From positions 1 to 64,000 of IMG/VR virus record IMGVR_UViG_3300033143_004212: a DNA stretch of 64,000 nt. One strand, written 5' to 3'. A program made the translations under genes and the position numbers. Shown one piece after another: positions 13,158 through 20,089 of this stretch (positions within the stretch are counted from its first letter, which is position 1; every line of letters starts with the position of its first letter). The notes under the pieces are model-generated. The model ran no database searches. It saw nothing but the letters and a program-made list of their open reading frames with translations, and was not told the origin of the DNA. This DNA comes from a virus.

Positions 13158-13583
13158 AAATTGTTCTGGTAAATCATCCCAAGCTTTATTAGCTTGTTTT
13201 TCTCTTTCTTTATCTTTTGTTTCCAATAATATCCATTCTGTTCTTCTTCTTGCATGTTTTTCTAAAGCTGTAAATTTTTCTTTTTCTGTTAAATTATTAA
13301 ATCTATTCATATATTCTTCTTGACGACATCCAAATCCTAGGTCTCCTGTAAGTATTGAGTAACATGATGCAGTATAAATTGTTTCTTTATATGCTTCATT
13401 ATATATAAATTTTATATTCATATCAATCAAATATCTACATTTTCCTTTTTTATATGATATTAATCTAATATTTGCTTTTTCAATCCATTTTTTTTCAGAT
13501 ATTTTTATATAAATACAAAAACTAAATGCAGATATAATAATCATTGCAATAAATATATATCCTACTAATTCATTAAAAGCCAT
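13155..13583 (-). CDS. Membrane-anchored protein of unknown function (142 aa)
   Basis: A single N-terminal membrane segment (residues 6-28, LVGYIFIAMIIISAFSFCIYI) is followed by a basic, charged cytoplasmic or external domain ending in a long Glu/Lys/Arg helix (NLTEKEKF to QANKAWDDL). AAGGAAGGTACAAA precedes the ATG. Cotranscribed with 13599-13781. No family recognised. Confidence 0.7.
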   Translation of the reverse strand: MAFNELVGYIFIAMIIISAFSFCIYIKISEKKWIEKANIRLISYKKGKCRYLIDMNIKFIYNEAYKETIYTASCYSILTGDLGFGCRQEEYMNRFNNLTEKEKFTALEKHARRRTEWILLETKDKEREKQANKAWDDLPEQF

Positions 13584-13598
13584 TTTGTACCTTCCTTT

Positions 13599-13781
13599 CT
13601 AGTATTTTACGTCCCATCTTAATTTTTCATAATTATAATTAAAAGCGGTGTAACATTTTTTACCATCTATAATCTTTGTAAATGTTTTAGTTTCATCAGT
13701 TGAGATATTTTCTTGATATTCCCATCCTTGACATTTCATTACTTCTAAAAATCTTCTACAAGCATGTTTTACTTTAGCCAT
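13599..13781 (-). CDS. Small basic protein of unknown function (60 aa)
   Basis: GGAGATATT precedes the ATG. A basic N-terminal helix (AKVKHACRRFLEVMKCQGWEY) is followed by beta strands. First gene of its unit. The size and shape suit a nucleic-acid-binding or inhibitor peptide; nothing specific is seen. Confidence 0.65.
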   Translation of the reverse strand: MAKVKHACRRFLEVMKCQGWEYQENISTDETKTFTKIIDGKKCYTAFNYNYEKLRWDVKY

Positions 13782-13803
13782 AATATCTCCTTTCTATAGT
13801 TAT

Positions 13804-13876
13804 ATTATATCATATCACCAATAGAAAAGCAATGCTTCGGTGTATTAATTAGGCTTCGACCGCATTTTCCGGTGTA
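13804..13876 (-). promoter_or_regulatory. Boxed leftward promoter with short array
   Basis: Minus strand: TACACCG (13838-13844), 5 nt, TTGCTT (13827-13832), 17 nt, TATAAT (13804-13809). One degenerate word and one more CGGTGTA (13870-13876) follow. Drives 13781-13155. Confidence 0.85.
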
Positions 13877-13896
13877 TTCAATCTTTGCTTTTGGCA

Positions 13897-13922
13897 TAAA
13901 AAAATAGGGAATAAATCCCTAT
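13897..13922 (-). terminator. Terminator of the kinase-like gene
   Basis: ATAGGGA, ATAAA-type loop, TCCCTAT, T run on the minus strand, at the stop (13922). Confidence 0.7.
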
Positions 13923-14565
13923 TATATAGCTATACATTGTCCTTTATAAAATTTACATCTTCCCGTATCACAAATTTTATATCCATTTTTACTTTTTATT
14001 ATATTATATAAGTTTAAATCTCTTGTTTCATATCCTGCACTATTAAATTCTTTTTTTATTTTCTTTATTTTCGATTCTATTCTATTTTCTTCTTTTATAG
14101 TATTAATTCTTTTTGCAATGCCTTTTTCTTGAATCATAATTATTTGATTTTTATATACAAATATATCTTCAACTTCAAGTAATTTTTTACCAAGCTTAGT
14201 ATCTTTTAACGTTTCATAATTTAGTGTTTCAATTACACTTTGGGGTCATCACAATCTTCTATAAAAAATTTAATTGATGATATAGAAGGTTTTAATTGTA
14301 AAATTTTAATAAAAGATAAATATTTTTTATTATTTATTGAATCGTTTTTAAACTCTTTTTCCAATTCTTGAGAAAGCTCACATATTTCTTCATCCATATA
14401 TCTATATTCACTTACCTCTTGTTCTTTCATAGATTCAATTTTAATAACATAATCTTCATTAAAAAAATAAACTTTTCTTCTTATCCCTTGACCTAAAAAA
14501 TCACATTCTTGTAAGTTGTCTATTTTTTCTTTAGCTTGCTCTCTCAATTTTAAATCTCTTTTCAC
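13922..14565 (-). pseudogene. Small protein kinase-like gene, frameshifted as given
   Basis: Frame 1 (14565-14233) begins at GTG after AGGGGAG and encodes an N-lobe: LGQGIRRKVYF (glycine loop) and YVIKIE (the beta-3 lysine). Frame 2 continues from a run of four C on the minus strand (14242-14245) through 96 nt of coding-like sequence to 13922 and carries YETRDLNLYNII (catalytic loop, R-D-L-N-x-x-N) and ICDTG (a DFG-like metal motif). Adding one C would fuse both into a single kinase of about 214 aa. It is a homopolymer change: sequencing error, phase variation, programmed shift or true decay. Frame 2 alone has no ribosome site. If intact it would phosphorylate host or phage proteins. Confidence 0.7.
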
Positions 14566-14591
14566 GTTTGTCACTCCCCTTCTATATATAT

Positions 14592-14632
14592 AGTATAACA
14601 TATTATAGTAATTATTTCAAGCTTGCGGTGTA
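14592..14632 (-). promoter_or_regulatory. Boxed leftward promoter
   Basis: Minus strand: TACACCG (14626-14632), 5 nt, TTGAAA (14615-14620), 17 nt, TATACT (14592-14597). Drives the kinase-like gene. Confidence 0.85.
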
Positions 14633-14782
14633 TCCTGGTCGTAGCCGAGATACTGATAGTGGAGGGTCGGTGTATTAATATGGAAGTTACGGCGTATTTT
14701 CGGTGTACGGGTCGGTGTATTTCCTGCTCGCCCTCGGCGTACCGGTCGGTGTATGTACTTGTCGGTGTACCAGTCGGTGTAT
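14626..14782. repeat. CGGTGTA array with two CCTGGTCG-type motifs
   Basis: About eight CGGTGTA words and CGGCGTA variants, nearly all in one orientation, often as GGTCGGTGTA. CCTGGTCG is at 14634-14641 and CCTGCTCG at 14723-14730. G+C is visibly higher than in the genes. Confidence 0.85.
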
Positions 14783-14789
14783 TGGGCAT

Positions 14790-14815
14790 AAAAAAAATAG
14801 GGATTATCCCTATTG
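14790..14815 (-). terminator. Terminator of the 15118-14810 gene
   Basis: AATAGGGAT, short loop, ATCCCTATT with an A run to the left, at the stop (14810). Confidence 0.7.
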
Positions 14816-15118
14816 TAATCTACTAGTAACATCATATTGTGAAAAGTCGTTTCCACTAAAACAATATTCTCTGCTGAAATGTTGATAACTTACAAAAAAT
14901 CCATCAATTTGATATTGTCTAAAACCTACATATAATAATTCTCTATTAACCATTGCTTTAAAATGTGATACCAAATTAAAGGTACGTAAAACGTCATTTG
15001 TTGAACTATAAATTGTATACGCTACTTCTACTCTATTTTGTAATAGTAATTTTGAGATTATCACGCTTTTTCTAGTCATAAGCGTTTCTATTAAAGATTG
15101 TTGAACTTGATTTAACAT
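14810..15118 (-). CDS. Protein of unknown function (102 aa)
   Basis: AAGGGG lies 7 nt before the ATG. Mixed alpha/beta protein with a basic TLMTRKSVIISKLLLQNRV segment near the N-terminus and an aromatic-rich C-terminal half (YVGFRQYQIDGFFVSYQHFSREY). It is the only gene of its unit and has a long 5' leader. No family recognised. Confidence 0.65.
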   Translation of the reverse strand: MLNQVQQSLIETLMTRKSVIISKLLLQNRVEVAYTIYSSTNDVLRTFNLVSHFKAMVNRELLYVGFRQYQIDGFFVSYQHFSREYCFSGNDFSQYDVTSRLQ

Positions 15119-15225
15119 TTGATATCCCCTTTCAGTTGTAAGTATCTTCCATCGGTGTCCATAGATAGAAATAGGTCAAGCCAGAGACTAGTCGTTTAAC
15201 TTAACTCATTTCCTATCTATAACTA
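15119..15225 (-). promoter_or_regulatory. Structured 5' leader
   Basis: About 100 nt separate the promoter from the ATG at 15118, whereas the other units have 20-40 nt. The ends of the leader pair: ATTTC-TATCTA at 15162-15172 against 15208-15219 with one bulge. A GACTAGTC palindrome and an ATGAGTTAA mini-frame lie inside. It may be a cis-acting control element. Confidence 0.45.
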
Positions 15226-15266
15226 ATTATAACATATTTCTCGCTTATTTGCTAGTTTGCGGTGTA
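15226..15266 (-). promoter_or_regulatory. Boxed leftward promoter with poor -35
   Basis: Minus strand: TACACCG (15260-15266), 5 nt, TAGCAA (15249-15254), 17 nt, TATAAT (15226-15231). Even the T of TTG is lost in the -35, yet box and spacing are kept. Confidence 0.75.
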
Positions 15267-15531
15267 TTAAAGTTTTCCGGTGTATTCCCGGTGTATGTCC
15301 GGTGTATAAAATAGTTCCGGTGTATTTGCGGTGTATTTTCCTGGTCGTCCTCGGCATACGGAATATGGCCAACACTTTCCGGTGTATCTAAAGTCCGGTG
15401 TAAGGTCGGTGTACTACGCCGAAATCGGTGTAATGATTTTTCCAGGTCGTCCTCGGCGTACCGACTTTGGGTGGTACTTTCCGGTGTATAATTGGAAAAT
15501 AATGGAAGGAGTCGGTGTATAGGTCGGCGTA
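15260..15531. repeat. Longest CGGTGTA array, with two CCTGGTCG-type motifs
   Basis: About a dozen CGGTGTA or CGGCGTA words over 270 nt. CCTGGTCGTCCTCGGC occurs at 15340 on, and a near copy with CCAGGTCG at 15442. The two copies share more than 16 nt of context and sit 102 nt apart, suggesting duplication of a block. Confidence 0.85.
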
Positions 15532-15580
15532 TTCAGAAGGATCTTCCATTTATGGTAAATATTGGAAATTTCGATCCAAA

Positions 15581-15606
15581 TAAAAAAAGGGAATAAATCC
15601 CTTTTC
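15581..15606 (-). terminator. Terminator of the 17199-15607 operon
   Basis: AAAAGGGA, ATAAA-type loop, TCCCTTTT at the stop (15607), A run to the left. Confidence 0.7.
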
Positions 15607-15891
15607 TTACAATAACTGGTAAGCCATATCTTCTGCCAAAAATTGGAAAACTGTATCAACTGGGAAATTATTCCAATCTTCGATTTTAGAAATGGGAATA
15701 TCATCCATTACTACCGCAACTTGGAATTTTACAATCCTACTAGTAGAATCTTCTATATCATCCATAATTTGGTGGAATACATTCGCACATTCTTTTCCAG
15801 GATTTCCCAAGTAATTTATAATATAAATTTTGGTTTCATTTACTTTTCCTGTAAATTGGATTTTAAATACTTTTTTTGCTCTGCTATACAT
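15607..15891 (-). CDS. Protein of unknown function (94 aa)
   Basis: AAGGAAGGTATTTT precedes the ATG at 15891. Alpha/beta, with an acidic HQIMDDIEDS centre. Last gene of a four-gene operon. Codon choice differs from most leftward genes (more TTC, TAC, TTG, CAG), as in the rest of this operon. A terminator-like hairpin (AAAGGGATTTATTCCCTTT) separates it from the gene before. No family recognised. Confidence 0.65.
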   Translation of the reverse strand: MYSRAKKVFKIQFTGKVNETKIYIINYLGNPGKECANVFHQIMDDIEDSTSRIVKFQVAVVMDDIPISKIEDWNNFPVDTVFQFLAEDMAYQLL

Positions 15892-15957
15892 AAAATACCT
15901 TCCTTTCAAATTTTTGGTAATTGTCGATGATTAGAGTAAAAGGGAATAAATCCCTTT

Positions 15958-16278
15958 TTACCATTTTAATACCTCTTCTGACTTAATTCGGAATTTATCT
16001 TCTAATTCAAAGGTAAATTTTAGGTCATATTCCAAATCTTGTAATAATCTATTAAATTTTAACTTAATCCATTGTTTTTCGGGTATTTCCCAAGTTTCTC
16101 TATAATTGGAAGTATATGTCATTTTACATTCGATCTCTATTTTTTCCTTTTCTGTTAAATTCTGTAATTCCTTTAATATGATATTTGTGGCTTCTTCTGT
16201 CTTAAATTCCTCATATAAGGGAATATAGTAAAATTTAGTCGGTTTTCCTTTTACTGTAACTGAATAACACTTTTTCAT
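15958..16278 (-). CDS. Protein of unknown function (106 aa)
   Basis: AGGGTGGAAAATC precedes the ATG. Predicted beta-helix-beta: an N-terminal strand pair, an EEATNIILKELQNLTEKEKIEIE helix, then aromatic and charged strands. The stop lies next to a hairpin that may attenuate the next gene. No family recognised. Confidence 0.65.
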   Translation of the reverse strand: MKKCYSVTVKGKPTKFYYIPLYEEFKTEEATNIILKELQNLTEKEKIEIECKMTYTSNYRETWEIPEKQWIKLKFNRLLQDLEYDLKFTFELEDKFRIKSEEVLKW

Positions 16279-16344
16279 GATTTTCCACCCTTTCCATATA
16301 TTGGTAACATATTAACTTCTTATGTAAGATTAGGGAATAATTCC

Positions 16345-16533
16345 CTAATCATTATCTAATTCTAAATTTTGGTAAGTTTCTCTAGCTTTCCTTAATAAGT
16401 CTTTTTCTGACAATTTTGGTAATTTTAACTCTTCATACGCTTCTACCAAACTTAGTAATTCATGGTTCTTTTGACTATTATTATCGATTCTGTTAAATAA
16501 TTCCTTTTCCCAACTTCTTACTGTATTTGTCAT
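16345..16533 (-). CDS. Small helical protein (62 aa)
   Basis: The ATG at 16533 follows AGGAAGAGAGGGAATATC; a frame extending to 16608 has no ribosome site and overlaps a hairpin. The product is strongly helical (SWEKELFNRIDNNSQ, LLSLVEAYEELKL, KDLLRKARETYQNL). It could be a small DNA-binding or adaptor protein; no family recognised. Confidence 0.65.
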   Translation of the reverse strand: MTNTVRSWEKELFNRIDNNSQKNHELLSLVEAYEELKLPKLSEKDLLRKARETYQNLELDND

Positions 16534-16599
16534 GATATTCCCTCTCTTCCTTATACTGGACATATGCCAGTTATTGTTAGTATATCCGGTTATTAGATG

Positions 16600-16626
16600 T
16601 ACTCCCACTAGGTGGGAGACTTGGAA
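16600..16626 (-). terminator. Intra-operon hairpin
   Basis: CTCCCAC, TA, GTGGGAG just after the stop at 16627 with no T run; more likely an RNA processing or stability hairpin than a full terminator. Confidence 0.5.
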
Positions 16627-17199
16627 TTAAATTCCAAGTACTCGTCTTACAATTGTTTTCCTTAATCGCATTTTATTTCCTACCTTTACAGTTTTTGCCT
16701 GTTCCATTAATATTGCTTTAAATTGCTTACGATCCATTTTATAACTATTAACCCAATTAATGTCAGTAATGAGATTTTCTAGCGAGATTACAAATATATC
16801 ACAATTCTGGTAATGCTTTAGGATTCTATTTACAAATTTGACATTACTTTCCTCTTCTATTCTTTTTATCTCAGAAATGGAAGGACTTGAGTTTTGTCCC
16901 AGATATTTGAATTGACATCTTTTACCATCATATACAAAGTCATACTGGCTAATTTTGTCAAAATTGGGATGTAATCCCAGTTGCATTTGTAGGTATAATT
17001 CTGCAAGTTTTCCACGATTTACCTGTTTTTTAAATCCATTACTCTCTTCAATTCCTAGATATGGAATTAATTGGTTAAAAACCCTCTGATTATTCTTTTG
17101 AAACATTTCTCTCCAGTTATTACTTTCTTTGGTACTAATGGCAATTTTTGGATTCTTTACTGTTTCTCTCTTTTCTGGTATATTATGTCTATTTGTCAT
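16627..17199 (-). CDS. Possible PD-(D/E)XK-type nuclease (190 aa)
   Basis: GGGAGTTGGAAAATC precedes the ATG. The centre reads GKLAELYLQMQLG, then QYDFVYDGKRCQFKYLG: a helix Glu, an Asp and a Q-x-K strand in the order of PD-(D/E)XK restriction-type nucleases, with Q in place of E/D as in several restriction enzymes. The C-terminus is basic. No methylase is adjacent. A role in cutting host DNA or excluding other phages is possible; the fold assignment is by eye only. Confidence 0.5.
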   Translation of the reverse strand: MTNRHNIPEKRETVKNPKIAISTKESNNWREMFQKNNQRVFNQLIPYLGIEESNGFKKQVNRGKLAELYLQMQLGLHPNFDKISQYDFVYDGKRCQFKYLGQNSSPSISEIKRIEEESNVKFVNRILKHYQNCDIFVISLENLITDINWVNSYKMDRKQFKAILMEQAKTVKVGNKMRLRKTIVRRVLGI

Positions 17200-17279
17200 G
17201 ATTTTCCAACTCCCTTTCTGTTAATTATTTCCAATTCGTCCGGTGTAGAAACTGGGCATATCTCCCACTTCCTACCTTA

Positions 17280-17308
17280 ATTATACCATACATTTTCCGG
17301 TAATACAA
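17280..17308 (-). promoter_or_regulatory. Leftward promoter without TACACCG box
   Basis: Minus strand: TTGTAT (17303-17308), 17 nt, TATAAT (17280-17285). The usual box position holds ATTTGGTC instead, so this operon escapes the box rule although its -35 is equally weak. One CGGTGTA lies downstream of it, near 17241. Confidence 0.8.
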
Positions 17309-17382
17309 GACCAAATATGTAAAAAAATAGGCGATTCAAAAAGTATTTTCATATTTACCAGATCTTCCAGTACCTACCAGTT

Positions 17383-17516
17383 AATTGTGTGTATTGTTTG
17401 GCGCAATAAGATAGTTGAATGGGGATAGGGGATGGCTTGCAATTGTGTATGTTGTTTGACACAACTTATACAAATGACGGGGGTAGAATACGACTTGCAG
17501 TTGTGTGTATTGTTTG
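17383..17516 (+). repeat. 58-bp direct repeats, iteron-like
   Basis: An 18-nt word (AATTGTGTGTATTGTTTG and close variants) starts at 17383, 17441 and 17499, exactly 58 bp apart each time. The first two units are also similar at their ends (GGGG, TAG, CTTGC), so these are diverged tandem repeats of 58 bp. They lie in the gene-free divergence zone between leftward early and rightward late genes. An origin, a packaging site or a partition-like site would fit. Confidence 0.7.
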
Positions 17517-17700
17517 AAAAATTCATACAATTCATATAATGTAAGCTTTTGACAGCTCTTACAATATCTACCAAAGCTTCCTGATCCTGCTTTTTATGGG
17601 GGTATCTGGAAGAACTGGGAGAGGGGGGTAGTTCTGGGAAAAATTCCCTGTAAAAAAATGGAAATCGGCGGGTGTGGCTCCATCCCCCCCCAATCAAATA
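17410..17700 (+). other. G-tract region in the divergence zone
   Basis: The plus strand carries G runs of 3-6 at about 17421, 17428, 17479, 17598, 17617, 17623 and 17636, then a run of eight C at 17684-17691. This is exceptional for so A+T-rich a genome and could fold into quadruplexes on one strand. I see no credible gene; a minus-strand frame at 17374-17697 merely follows the repeats. 17700-17900 holds nothing else recognisable. Confidence 0.6.
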
Positions 17701-17909
17701 TTATTTTCCACAGCGTACTAGCAAACCCTTTTTTTCCAGGACATAGCACTATTTGCTTTGCATTTCCCTATGTTCAATCCCCTTGTTACCAAATCCCCTT
17801 TTCAAATCCTAGGTGCAATTTCTTTAAGACCGCAGTGCGCTAGTTATTATTCATTGTTATTATCCATTCCCCAAAATTCATTCTCCCATAATTTTCTCTG
17901 GTCCTATGT

Positions 17910-17938
17910 TTGTGTTTCTTTTTAAAATATGATATAAT
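17910..17938 (+). promoter_or_regulatory. Rightward promoter at the head of the late cluster
   Basis: TTGTGT (17910-17915), 17 nt, TATAAT (17933-17938). An A/T-only stretch of about 40 nt follows at 17967-18006, which could serve as an unwinding element or a long leader. Confidence 0.75.
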
Positions 17939-18033
17939 ATAAGTGAGATAAAGAAAAAGGGGCATAGTATTATAATATATATTATATTATATATTATATT
18001 ATATATCTCTTTATAAACAAAAGGAGCAAAAGG

Positions 18034-18396
18034 ATGTATAAAATAAAAAAATTACCAATAGAATTTTTTATAGAAAGATTTAAAGAAGGATTTAATAAGG
18101 AAGAAGTAATTAAGTTATTCACGCAAGGTAATTGTTATCATTTTGCAGTAATCTTATCAAATTTATATGATGGAGAAATCTATCATGATAATATTGTTAA
18201 TCATTTTATTTTTAAACATAAAAATAAATTTTATGATATTACAGGTGAGGTGGATGTAAAAAATAAAGACATAAGTAAATTAATAGATATAGAAATTAAT
18301 GATCCTTCTCATTTTATTATACTATTAAGAGATTGTATATATAAAATAAATTATTTTGAGGGGATACCTAATGAATATTGTATTTTAAAAAAATAA
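18034..18396 (+). CDS. Possible cysteine-peptidase-like protein (120 aa)
   Basis: AAGGAG precedes the ATG. GNCYHFAVIL near residues 32-41 has Cys-x-His at a helix start, and NHFIFKHKNKFYDITGEV near 57-74 gives a His and an Asp in the order of papain-like or transglutaminase-like folds. Similar small proteins occur in other phages next to terminase genes. The catalytic reading is inference; first gene of the rightward cluster. Confidence 0.55.
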   Translation: MYKIKKLPIEFFIERFKEGFNKEEVIKLFTQGNCYHFAVILSNLYDGEIYHDNIVNHFIFKHKNKFYDITGEVDVKNKDISKLIDIEINDPSHFIILLRDCIYKINYFEGIPNEYCILKK

Positions 18397-18473
18397 TATA
18401 TTAGAATTAAAGGTGGTGGAAAAAAATTCTAAAATTACAACTAGACCAAACGTTACGTACCCAAGAGGAAAGA

Positions 18474-19487
18474 ATGCAGTTAATAAAAAATATTATAAAT
18501 AATCCTGAATTCAAATCAAATGCTTGAGTACTAGAAATATTAACTAATTATGTTTTATTTCTTAAACCAAAGAAAGACCGCAGTATAATAAGTAATAACA
18601 GAGCAAAAACAATTTACAAAAGAGAGACTTCTACAGAAGGTCTCCAAAAGAAGTTTGAAACAGGAGAAGATGCGATTTATAATTTAATTAGAAATGATAA
18701 AAATATGATACTTTCTCCAAAAGTAACAATAACTCCAAATGATTTGCGCAAATATCCTGAATTACAACAATTACGAGATGCGATTGATACGTGAGATGAA
18801 CAAATGAAAATAAAACAATTTTCGGGGAAGAACTTATATAAAGCAAAGAAAGCAATTATAGAAATGCGCCAAATGCAGTATATAATAAAAGAAGCTTTAA
18901 CAAAACCATCAAGAGCAAAATCATTTATGAAAACACCAATTAATACACAATTTACTAAGGACACATGGTATGTGAAAGAAAACGGAGAATTGAAGATTGT
19001 CAGCGAAGATGCTATAAATTTTAAGAACCCTAAGCATATAGAAATGCTTATTTATTACTATCCTAAACTTATAGATTCGGCTTGAGACTTTAACAGTAGT
19101 GAGATGAAACACCTACTATGGGACTTAGAAAATTTGATTAATGCGGCACTAAAGGAAAATAAAGCTTGAAAAGATATCTTACTTTGGAAAATAGACAAGA
19201 GAACAAATAAAGAGATTAAAGTGATGTTGAGTGAGGAACATAACTTAATTTATTCAGAAGAATATATATCTACGATATATAGAAAGAAAATACCGGCATA
19301 TATTGCATCTTACTATGCAAAAGATATGGAAGAATGAACTTATACTTTTAAAATAAAAGGTAGTTACAAAAAATGTAATAGGTGTGAAGAAATCAAATTA
19401 GCAAATAATGATAACTTTTCACTAAATAAAGGTAGCAGAGATGGCTTCTATTCAATCTGCAAGTGCTGTCGTAAGAAGAAGAAATAA
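18474..19487 (+). CDS. Zinc-ribbon packaging-region protein, five UGA Trp codons
   Basis: 337 aa when UGA is Trp (codons 18, 107, 204, 232, 288; first at 18525, last at 19335). The ATG at 18474 has AGAGGAA upstream; the frame is open to an ATT at 18426 after AAGGTGGTGG, so a longer form is possible. Mostly helical, ending in a four-cysteine ribbon (CNRC ... CKCC) and a Lys-rich tail. The gene at 20090 begins with a similar ribbon. Position before TerL suggests a small-terminase or DNA-recognition role; not proven. Confidence 0.75.
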
Positions 19488-19502
19488 GGAAGAGTAAATA
19501 TT

Positions 19503-20030
19503 ATGGAAGAAGTATGGAAAGATATAGAAGGTTATGATGGTGATTATCAAATTAGCAATAAAGGAAATATAAAAAGTTTTAAAAGAATTAAAGATGGTAA
19601 GTTATTAAAAGCAACTGTAGGTAATACAGGATACTGCACAGTGAAACTATCTAATAAAGATAAAGAAAGAAAGACTTTTAGAGTTCATCGCTTAGTCGCT
19701 TTACATTTTTTAGAATTAGTAGAAGGGAAAGATAATGTAAACCATAAGAATGGAGATAAAACAGATAATGATGTAAATAATCTTGAATGGTGTACTTATA
19801 AAGAAAATAATATTCATGCTCGAAAAACTGGACTTAATAAAGCAAATGGAGAAAAACATTATTGCGCTAAGTTAACAGAAGAAAACGTAAAATATATTAG
19901 AGAAAATTATATTAAAGGAAGTAGAACATTTGGACAAGGTGCTCTTTCAAGAAAATTTGGAGTGTCTCAATCGCAAATCTTTAATGTAGTTCATAATATA
20001 ACCTGAAAAAAGAAAAATAAAAAACAATAA
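19503..20030 (+). CDS. HNH homing endonuclease with NUMOD4 domain
   Basis: 175 aa. An N-terminal NUMOD4 domain (VWKDIEGYDGDYQISNKGNIKS), an HNH core (HRLVALHFL, then VNHKNGDKTDNDVNNLEWCT) and a C-terminal helix-turn-helix (GALSRKFGVSQSQIFNVV). UGA at 20004-20006 is Trp 168 and the true stop is TAA at 20028. This is a free-standing phage homing endonuclease of the SPO1/Bacillus-phage type, inserted between two zinc-ribbon genes; such genes spread by cutting phage DNA lacking them. Confidence 0.9.
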
Positions 20031-20089
20031 GAGTTCCAAGTGATGTTATTTTCTCTTGGGACTATGAGTCGTTAAGGAGAGAACCAGAA

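Noticed and set aside
13010-13255. Minus-strand 81-codon frame over the CGGTGTA array
   Set aside because: It overlaps a better-supported membrane protein gene and runs through the terminator and array.
4969-15531. CGGTGTA arrays as CRISPR arrays
   Set aside because: The repeated word is only 7 nt, spacing is irregular, orientation is mixed and no cas genes are present.
17374-17697. Minus-strand 107-codon frame in the divergence zone
   Set aside because: It overlaps the 58-bp repeats and G-tracts, has no ribosome site, and its amino acid composition just mirrors the repeats.
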